From Planctomycetes bacterium GWF2_50_10 (GTDB taxonomy: Bacteria; Planctomycetota; Phycisphaerae; Sedimentisphaerales; GWF2-50-10): 7,325 nucleotides of DNA. Positions 1 through 5,116 of the stretch are shown piece by piece. The stretch is from positions 83,516-90,840 of the forward strand of contig MHYB01000047.1 of NCBI GenBank assembly GCA_001824635.1, written 5' to 3'. The notes under the pieces were generated by a model. That model had not been told where the DNA came from. It was given only the letters and a program-made list of their open reading frames with translations, and searched no databases. A program made the translations under genes and the position numbers. How positions within the stretch are numbered: position 1 is the first letter of the stretch; every line of letters starts with the position of its first letter.

Positions 1-1
1 T

Positions 2-31
2 GATTTACACGGATTTTCACAGATTTTTGTT
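2..31. repeat. Degenerate 10-bp tandem repeat (3 units)
   Basis: Three consecutive decamers are visible: GATTTACACG (2-11), GATTTTCACA (12-21) and GATTTTTGTT (22-31). They share the GATTT start and diverge toward the 3' end. The array lies 7 bp beyond the stop codon of the histidine kinase gene, and it may continue past the left edge. It has no hairpin and no T-run following a stem, so I do not call it the terminator of that gene. Its function is unknown; similar short AT-rich intergenic repeats are often dispersed in environmental bacterial genomes. Confidence 0.5.
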
Positions 32-38
32 TTGAGGC

Positions 39-2444
39 TCAGGCGGGGAGGGTGATGTAGAATTTTGAGCCTTGGCCTGGGGTGGAATCGAGTGAGATGG
101 TGCCGTTGTGAAGGTCGAGTATTCGTTTTATGATGCTTAGGCCGAGTCCTTCGCCGGGGGTTTTTGCGGGTTCGAGTCGGTGGAATGGTTCGAAAATCTT
201 TTGCTGGTAATTTGAGTTTATCCCCATGCCGTTATCGGCGACGCAGTAGACGGCGGCGGAGTCTTGTGTTTTTCCCGTGATGCGAATACGGAGGGGGCGT
301 GATGGATCGCGATACTTGATCGCGTTATCGATCAGATTGGTGAAAACTTCGCTTAGCAGTGAGGAATCGGCTTGGCATGGGGGCAAATGTTCGATCTCGA
401 AAATTGCGCCCGCTTCTCGGATCTGCAACTGCATGGACTGGGCGATGTTGGTCATGAAAACATTCATATCCACTGGCATAATAATTGGAGCCTGACGGCC
501 GAGGCGAGAGAGGCGGAGGAGGCCGTTTAATATCGAGTCGATCTTTGAGACGCTAGTGCCTATGAAATCCAGAGCCTGCGGGATGCCTTCCTTTAAGGCG
601 AATGCAGCATCGCGAGCGAGCTTTTCGGGAGGGCAGGAGCTGTGTATGGTTTGGCAATAATCGGCTAGTTCACGGCTAAAGCCCTTGACGTTGACCATGG
701 CGGACCTGAGGTCGTGTGAGGCGACGTAGATGATCGATTCCAGCTCGTCATTCTTTACTTTTAGTTCTTTTGCCAGCTGTTCACGTGCTTTTTCATTTTG
801 TTTTCGTTCGGTTATCTCGGTGGCAGAGAATGTGACGCCCTTTTCTAAATTACCGGTATCCAGGGGTGTAGAGCTGAGGAGTATATCTATTATGGTGCCG
901 TCTTTGCGTATCCAGCGTGTTTCGACGGTGCCTGTGCCTCGCTGGGTAATTTGGCCGTATTTTTTGGCTCCGACATAGAGAAACTCCTTTTCGGTCGGGT
1001 ATAACATTCGCGAGCTTTTGCCGATAAGCTCCTTGCTGGTATAGCCAGTCATTTCGCATAATCGATCATTAGTTTTTGTTATAACACGATTGACCACTAC
1101 GCCTATGCCGGCAGGTACAGCTCTGAAGATGCTGCTAAGATTAGCTTCGTTTTCCATCAAGGTTATCTGCGAATTTTTTCTCTGGATCAATCGCCACATG
1201 CCGTCCATTAGCAGTTGCAACTGCCTCACATCGGATTCGTTATAGGGTTCCTGCTTATTTGCGACACCGGCAACAGCCACAATTCTGGTTCCTTCGAAAA
1301 CAGGGATATTCATGTGGCGTTTCAAGTGGATGTGGCCTTTGGGATAACCTTTCTTGAATTCATTAGGCGCATCATAATCATTTGTTATGATCGGCTTGCG
1401 CTGGCGGACGGTTTCTCCCCAAAGGCCGACGTTTTTCATGGGATAGACAAATGGTTTATCCTGGATCATACATTCACGCATGGCAATGCTGGACCATGAG
1501 TGCATGGTCAAAACCGTTTCGTCTTCGTTGGTAAATGCAAGATACCCTATGGTGCTTTTTGTGAGGCGTACTCCTTCTTCCATGGCGAAATCGGTGATTT
1601 CCTTGAGAGGTCTATCCCCCATTTCACCAAGTTTGAGCAGAGCTTCGAGCCGGCTTTCATCTAACTCTATGGATTGCTGATATTGTTTACGTTCTGTGAT
1701 GTCGCGGGCGGCTGCGTAAATGAGCTTGCCTTCATATGGGAGTGATCGCCATTCGATCCAGCGGTATGAGCCATTCTTGTGCCGATATCGATTAATGAAA
1801 TCGAATATTGACTTGCCTGAGGCCAAATCGGCGATAGCCTGCTGGGTAGCTTCAAGATCATCGGGGTGGACGAAATCCAGGAATTTACGATGTTCCAGTT
1901 CTTCGAGTTTATAACCCAGGGTCTGCTCCCAGGCAGGGTTTACCTTGACGAAATTGCCGTCGGTATCTGCGATACAGAGCAAGTCAAGCGAGAGGCGGAA
2001 AACGCGTTCAAGTTCGCGGGTCTTTTCTGTCGACTGCTGTTGGGCACGTTTTTGATTGGTGATGTCCGTGACCATGACTGTGACGCCGATTAGTTCGTCG
2101 TGAATCCGGAGCGGGTAAAAATTGGCAATCCACTGGCGTACGGTGCCGGAACCGGGAGTTGTTCCGGTAATCTCGACATCTTTTAATGTTTTGCCGGTTC
2201 GGAGTACTGTTTGGAGCAATTGCTCGAGCCGCGGGCCTATGTCGGGAAGTATCTGGCTGGGGGTGTGGCCGATAGTATCGGAAACGGAAAGCCCATTTAT
2301 TTGAGCTAATACCGAGTTGACGTAAATAAATTGGAGTTTTTTGTCATAAAAAGCGATGCCTATGGGCGCGTCGTCAAGACATGCCTCAAACATGCTCTGG
2401 ATCTGAGTTTCAGAAATATTTTGGCTGGATGGCCAGATTTTCAT
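39..2444 (-). CDS. Cytoplasmic PAS-PAS-GAF-PAS sensor histidine kinase
   Basis: This 801-residue protein is a two-component sensor kinase that would autophosphorylate on histidine and pass the phosphate to a response regulator. Domains in order: PAS 1 at about 16-133; PAS 2 at about 144-255, ending in RDITERK; a GAF domain at about 264-422; PAS 3 at about 433-552, ending in TEITERK; a short helical linker; HisKA at about 566-650; HATPase_c at about 690-801. The H-box is SHDLRS with the phospho-accepting His577. The ATPase has the N-box NLIDNAIKY (Asn707), the G1 box DNGMGI (737-742), the F-box FEPFHRL and the G2 box GEGLGLS (764-770), so all catalytic boxes are intact. There is no signal peptide or membrane segment, so it should sense cytoplasmic or diffusible signals; the ligands are unknown. 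The start ATG (2444-2442) follows AGGG with suitable spacing. No response regulator gene is adjacent, and it diverges from the STAS/ACT pair. It has no receiver domain of its own. Confidence 0.95.
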   Translation of the reverse strand: MKIWPSSQNISETQIQSMFEACLDDAPIGIAFYDKKLQFIYVNSVLAQINGLSVSDTIGHTPSQILPDIGPRLEQLLQTVLRTGKTLKDVEITGTTPGSGTVRQWIANFYPLRIHDELIGVTVMVTDITNQKRAQQQSTEKTRELERVFRLSLDLLCIADTDGNFVKVNPAWEQTLGYKLEELEHRKFLDFVHPDDLEATQQAIADLASGKSIFDFINRYRHKNGSYRWIEWRSLPYEGKLIYAAARDITERKQYQQSIELDESRLEALLKLGEMGDRPLKEITDFAMEEGVRLTKSTIGYLAFTNEDETVLTMHSWSSIAMRECMIQDKPFVYPMKNVGLWGETVRQRKPIITNDYDAPNEFKKGYPKGHIHLKRHMNIPVFEGTRIVAVAGVANKQEPYNESDVRQLQLLMDGMWRLIQRKNSQITLMENEANLSSIFRAVPAGIGVVVNRVITKTNDRLCEMTGYTSKELIGKSSRMLYPTEKEFLYVGAKKYGQITQRGTGTVETRWIRKDGTIIDILLSSTPLDTGNLEKGVTFSATEITERKQNEKAREQLAKELKVKNDELESIIYVASHDLRSAMVNVKGFSRELADYCQTIHSSCPPEKLARDAAFALKEGIPQALDFIGTSVSKIDSILNGLLRLSRLGRQAPIIMPVDMNVFMTNIAQSMQLQIREAGAIFEIEHLPPCQADSSLLSEVFTNLIDNAIKYRDPSRPLRIRITGKTQDSAAVYCVADNGMGINSNYQQKIFEPFHRLEPAKTPGEGLGLSIIKRILDLHNGTISLDSTPGQGSKFYITLPA

Positions 2445-2507
2445 TTCAACCCTGAATAAGCGGCAATAATTGTCTCTATTTACACTAAACGGCTTCGGTC
2501 TGTGAGT

Positions 2508-2513
2508 ATTATA
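2508..2513 (-). promoter_or_regulatory. Candidate -10 element for the kinase gene
   Basis: On the minus strand the hexamer reads TATAAT, a perfect match to the sigma70 -10 consensus. It would start transcription near 2501, giving a leader of about 57 nt before the kinase ATG. The hexamer 17 bp upstream (ATCAGC, 2536-2531) is a poor -35 match, so this promoter would be weak or activator-dependent, or the match may be chance in AT-rich sequence. Confidence 0.35.
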
Positions 2514-2589
2514 TCGAATTACTGGCGAGAGCTGATAGTGAAAAGACGGTGGGCAAGAAGAGGCAGGCGAGGGCGTATGTCAATAACGC

Positions 2590-2618
2590 TCGACAAAAAT
2601 GGATAAATATGCTATAAT
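2590..2618 (+). promoter_or_regulatory. Sigma70-type promoter of the STAS-ACT operon
   Basis: The -35 hexamer TCGACA (2590-2595) matches TTGACA at five of six positions. It is separated by exactly 17 bp from the perfect -10 hexamer TATAAT (2613-2618). The bases TGC directly before the -10 (2610-2612) also make an extended -10 motif. Transcription should start near 2625, leaving a leader of about 140 nt before the STAS start codon. This is the best promoter in the window and suggests housekeeping-sigma expression of the two downstream genes. Confidence 0.75.
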
Positions 2619-2634
2619 AATTATCTGAGATTAA

Positions 2635-2662
2635 TAGTCGCGCTATGCGTAGTCGTTATGCA
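2635..2662 (+). repeat. Imperfect direct repeat just downstream of the promoter
   Basis: TAGTCG occurs at 2635-2640 and again at 2650-2655, each followed after one to three bases by TATGC (2644-2648 and 2657-2661). The two half-repeats are 15 and 13 bp apart and span roughly +10 to +37 relative to the predicted transcription start. That position would suit a repressor operator, but no bound regulator can be named, and two copies of a short motif could arise by chance. Confidence 0.3.
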
Positions 2663-2758
2663 TTAAAAAGGTACCACGATGAGTTGGACAGGAATTGGGG
2701 CGTGATAATGTTCTCAAAGCTATGTAAGATGGCAATGCACGGGAATAAAATTTTTTAG
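2645..2758 (+). CDS. Possible 37-codon leader ORF upstream of the STAS gene
   Basis: An uninterrupted frame begins at ATG 2645 (MRSRYALKRY...) and ends at TAG 2756-2758. It lies wholly within the leader RNA of the predicted promoter. Its stop codon overlaps the AGG of the STAS ribosome-binding site (2757-2759), and the STAS ATG follows 9 nt later, so its translation could be coupled to that of the STAS gene. Against it, no good Shine-Dalgarno sequence precedes 2645, and an open frame of this length is not improbable by chance. An internal ATG at 2708 preceded by GGGG (2697-2700) could give a 16-residue version. The peptide is basic, with no membrane segment and no family that I recognise. Confidence 0.25.
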   Translation: MRSRYALKRYHDELDRNWGVIMFSKLCKMAMHGNKIF

Positions 2759-2767
2759 GCGTGGATT

Positions 2768-3139
2768 ATGGCAGAGACGAGCTTTGTAGATATAAGAATG
2801 CTAGGCGAGGTATCGCTGATCGAGTTCAACACAGGTTCGATATGTGATATTGCCCAGATCGATTCGGTGACACGGCAGTTGAAAAAATATATCGCGGATA
2901 ACAGTCCCAAGAAGCTGATAATTGATTTTTCAAAGGTAAAATTCTTTACGTCGCAGACGCTGGGGCTATTGCTGGATATATGGCGGAAGCTTCAGACGGC
3001 AGGGGGAGAGTTGGTAATAAGCGGGATCAATCCGCAGCTGCACAGAGTTTTTAAAATTACAAACCTGGATAAGCTGTTCAAATTCTTTCCGGACAGCGAG
3101 TCGGCGGCGAAATCGTTTACTCAACTCAACAAGCAGTAA
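2768..3139 (+). CDS. STAS-domain protein (anti-sigma factor antagonist-like)
   Basis: This 123-residue single-domain STAS protein resembles the SpoIIAA/RsbV family. Members bind an anti-sigma-factor kinase and are switched off when it phosphorylates a conserved serine. The core strand-helix is IDFSKVKFF-TSQTLGLLL (about 52-69), where Ser62 aligns with the phosphorylated serine of SpoIIAA and RsbV. The usual preceding Asp is Thr61 here. The C-terminal part (GGELVISGINPQLHRVFKITNLDKLF, given as a region at about 79-104) fits the second half of the fold. Length is normal for the family. The ATG at 2768 is preceded by AGG (2757-2759) at 8-nt spacing. It is the first gene of a likely two-gene operon, with 22 bp to the ACT gene. 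No partner kinase (RsbW type), PP2C phosphatase or sigma factor is nearby, so the partner is unknown and a role outside sigma control is possible. Confidence 0.88.
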   Translation: MAETSFVDIRMLGEVSLIEFNTGSICDIAQIDSVTRQLKKYIADNSPKKLIIDFSKVKFFTSQTLGLLLDIWRKLQTAGGELVISGINPQLHRVFKITNLDKLFKFFPDSESAAKSFTQLNKQ

Positions 3140-3161
3140 AAAAATATAAAAGGTAGTTAAG

Positions 3162-3611
3162 ATGCATATTCAGAAGCAGTTTTCGATCTTCATGGTAAAT
3201 AAGCCCGGCGTGCTTGCGAAGATGCTGGCGGAGCTTGCACGGGCGAAGGTGAATATTATCGCAATGACGATGATGGATTCGGCTGAAAACGGGGTGATGC
3301 GGCTTGTTACGACGAATTATGAGCGGGCTAAGGAAGTGCTGGCGATGGTGAATATGCCATTTAGCGAGAGTGAGGTTCTTTGCGTGAATCTGCCCAATGA
3401 GCCTGGGGCATTCGCGGAGGTTGTTGAGAAGCTGGCCCGCAATCATATCAATATTTCTTACGCATATGTTACGGCAGGGGCCAAGGGCGGCAGGACGACT
3501 GGTGTGCTCAAGGTTGCGGATGTGAAGAAGGCGATAAAGGTGCTGCAGGGCAACATGCCTGAGCATGATAAGCCCGCGGTTAAGAAGACGGGTGGACGGG
3601 CGAGAAGATAA
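3162..3611 (+). CDS. Tandem ACT-domain protein, probable amino-acid-binding regulator
   Basis: This 149-residue protein consists of two ACT domains and no catalytic domain. ACT 1 spans about 7-65, with the turn motif NKPGVLAKML (13-22) followed by VNIIAMTM. ACT 2 spans about 71-129, with NEPGAFAEVVEKLA (79-92) followed by INISYAYV. The (N/E)xPG loop before the first helix is the classic ACT ligand-site region, and it is present in both repeats. Stand-alone ACT-pair proteins are generally thought to bind amino acids or other small ligands, but the ligand here cannot be read from sequence. The tail (131-149) is Lys/Arg-rich and likely disordered. A strong ribosome-binding site, AAAGGT (3148-3153), precedes ATG 3162, and co-transcription with the STAS gene is likely. 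It ends convergently with the membrane protein gene. Confidence 0.88.
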   Translation: MHIQKQFSIFMVNKPGVLAKMLAELARAKVNIIAMTMMDSAENGVMRLVTTNYERAKEVLAMVNMPFSESEVLCVNLPNEPGAFAEVVEKLARNHINISYAYVTAGAKGGRTTGVLKVADVKKAIKVLQGNMPEHDKPAVKKTGGRARR

Positions 3612-3621
3612 AACCCGGACT

Positions 3622-3656
3622 GTTGCGAGTTACGGGTTGCGTGTTGCGGGTTATGA
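3622..3656. repeat. Degenerate 7-bp tandem repeat (5 units)
   Basis: Five heptads follow each other without gaps: GTTGCGA (3622), GTTACGG (3629), GTTGCGT (3636), GTTGCGG (3643) and GTTATGA (3650). All begin GTT and differ at one to four of the remaining positions. The array sits 10 bp after the ACT gene stop, between two convergent genes. A weak AACCCG/CGGGTT pairing (3612-3617 with 3633-3638) is possible, but there is no T-run, so I do not call it a terminator. Confidence 0.6.
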
Positions 3657-3692
3657 TCCGAGAACGAACGCACAATACCGAAACAAGTGCCC

Positions 3693-4877
3693 TTAGAAGA
3701 TGATCCTTTTGATGACGCCGAGAATATCCTTTGCTGCGTAAGCTGATAAGAGCAGCGGGATGAAAGGTGTAAGGATAACGGTTAGGAGTGCCATGGCGAA
3801 ATTTTTGTCCAGGGGGATGGATTTCATTTCCATAATAACGCTATAGCTATTCGCGAGGTCGGCAAGGGACTGGATATCCGAGCTGCCCAGAATCGATTCG
3901 TCTTTTTTTGCGTTTTTGATCCATTTGTTATCAAAGGATCGGACGTATTCGGCTGCGAGAACACCATAGGTGATCAGGCCTGTTCTGCGGGTGAGGATCA
4001 GCCTGGGCGTGAAGAGAATGAGCGGAGCGACCACGAATAAGCCCATGAGCACTATAAACAGCAGTATGTCATACCTGAACTGCAAGAATTGAGCATTTTG
4101 AAAGACGATCTTCGTACCCATGTCAGAAGCCAAGGCTGCTGATATTACGAATACGAAAGGCATAAGCCATTTTTGTCCGAGGCTTAAGAAATGCAGGCCG
4201 CCGACACGATCGGGGTGTGTTGGAATCAGGGCCAGGTCAAGCTTTGCGACGTTGAATAGGAAGGTCGAGTAAATATAAACATGCCAGAGCCATCGCAGCA
4301 GAAAGAACTGCCAGACCGGAATGGATACATGCACGAGCCACCACCCGGCGGCACTGATGCGGACGGTATCATCTGAAATCGTTTTTTGCCAGCTTTGTGC
4401 TTCAAGAGATATTCCGGTTTGCAGGCCAAGCAGAGTTGCCGAAATTACGATGAACAAAATAGCAATATCAGAAATAATGGAACTATTGAGCCGCTGCATT
4501 TTTTTAATACCCGAGAAGTAAATTTGACGCTGACCATCCTTGATAAGGCCCGCATTTAAAAAGCCTAATATGGTATCCTTTACGCGAGGAGCGAGAAAAA
4601 AGTCGCTTAGAATAAAGATCGGTACCGCGAAGAAGAACCGTACGTGCGCGGCGAAATCGTATAGGAATGGGATTTTCAGATTTTTATCGTACGCCTGGCC
4701 CTGCATGATCGAGAGAACGAGTAATGGTATCCATGCTAGAGACCATGCGAGGAGGATGCGGAGTAAAATTATAATTTTACCCGGCCTGGTGAGGCCTGTG
4801 CGGATAAAGATGCGGCCGAGTAGGCCTGTTTCGGTTAGATCGAGCTGCTCTATTTGGTTTGGGTCATAATCTTTCAT
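3693..4877 (-). CDS. Uncharacterised multi-pass membrane protein
   Basis: I cannot assign a function to this 394-residue integral membrane protein. Hydrophobic segments are visible at about 35-58, 76-96, 133-153, 180-210 (long), 236-252, 270-292 and 358-380, giving six or seven membrane spans. Basic residues before the first span suggest a cytoplasmic N-terminus. Between spans four and five is a conserved-looking motif, DLALIPTHPDRVGGL (214-228), rich in His, Asp and Arg. A soluble stretch (about 294-355) contains GSSDIQSLADLANSYSVI. Both look like signatures of one conserved family, but I know no biochemical role for them. There is no cleavable signal peptide and no transporter or enzyme motif that I recognise. 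The ATG (4877-4875) is preceded by CAGGAA at 4889-4884 with good spacing, supporting this start. It is transcribed alone, convergent with the ACT gene and divergent from treY. Confidence 0.85.
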   Translation of the reverse strand: MKDYDPNQIEQLDLTETGLLGRIFIRTGLTRPGKIIILLRILLAWSLAWIPLLVLSIMQGQAYDKNLKIPFLYDFAAHVRFFFAVPIFILSDFFLAPRVKDTILGFLNAGLIKDGQRQIYFSGIKKMQRLNSSIISDIAILFIVISATLLGLQTGISLEAQSWQKTISDDTVRISAAGWWLVHVSIPVWQFFLLRWLWHVYIYSTFLFNVAKLDLALIPTHPDRVGGLHFLSLGQKWLMPFVFVISAALASDMGTKIVFQNAQFLQFRYDILLFIVLMGLFVVAPLILFTPRLILTRRTGLITYGVLAAEYVRSFDNKWIKNAKKDESILGSSDIQSLADLANSYSVIMEMKSIPLDKNFAMALLTVILTPFIPLLLSAYAAKDILGVIKRIIF

Positions 4878-4941
4878 GTTCAGTTCCTGTCATCAACTTA
4901 CTTTCGCAATTATTGGTTTGCGGTTCAATAGAATTTGTGAG

Positions 4942-4988
4942 ATTAGAGATTAGTGTTTAGAGATTAGTGATTAGAGATTAGTGATTAG
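4942..4988. repeat. 7-bp tandem repeat forming a 14-bp higher-order unit
   Basis: The array alternates ATTAGAG and ATTAGTG, so the true unit is 14 bp (ATTAGAGATTAGTG), present about 3.4 times. The only mismatch is a T for A at 4956 (TTTAGAG). It lies in the divergent space between the membrane protein start (4877) and treY (5117), 13 bp before the GC-rich hairpin. The near-perfect copies suggest recent expansion or recent conversion. No coding frame or promoter hexamer coincides with it. Confidence 0.85.
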
Positions 4989-5000
4989 GTGGTTTGGAAA

Positions 5001-5021
5001 CCCCCAGGACGAGCCTGGGGG
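5001..5021. repeat. Perfect GC-rich palindrome, REP-like hairpin
   Basis: CCCCCAGG (5001-5008) and CCTGGGGG (5014-5021) form a perfect 8-bp stem around a 5-nt loop, ACGAG. Neither strand has a proper U-tract after the stem: the plus strand reads CTAAACG and the minus strand TTTCC. No gene ends in this divergent region, so a rho-independent terminator would have nothing to terminate. An isolated intergenic palindrome of this kind resembles REP or similar dispersed elements. It could also fold in the treY leader RNA if transcription starts upstream of it. Confidence 0.7.
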
Positions 5022-5116
5022 CTAAACGTCGCAGGTGTTTTGGATTGTAAAATTAGACGGGAGAAACTAATCTGGCGTTGTGGGGGGAAGCAATATATTG
5101 GGGGCATGGTTGAGTG

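Larger units (their letters stand above)
2445..2767. other. Divergent intergenic control region, kinase / STAS operon
   Basis: This 323-bp stretch separates the start codons of the kinase (minus) and STAS (plus) genes, so both promoters must lie here or within neighbouring genes. It holds a strong plus-strand promoter at 2590-2618, a weaker minus-strand -10 element at 2508-2513, an imperfect direct repeat at 2635-2662 and a possible short leader ORF at 2645-2758. Positions about 2515-2589 show no structure that I recognise. I see no tRNA, riboswitch consensus or terminator hairpin. Confidence 0.7.

Noticed and set aside
3126..3566. 146-codon minus-strand frame opposite the ACT gene
   Set aside because: Its composition is His/Leu/Arg-rich and lacks any family signature, while the plus strand encodes two clear ACT domains with a strong ribosome-binding site.
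4942..5021. CRISPR-like repeats between the membrane protein gene and treY
   Set aside because: The repeat units are contiguous 7/14-mers with no spacers, and there are no cas genes.
5001..5041. Rho-independent terminator at the GC hairpin
   Set aside because: No U-tract follows the stem on either strand, and neither flanking gene ends toward it.
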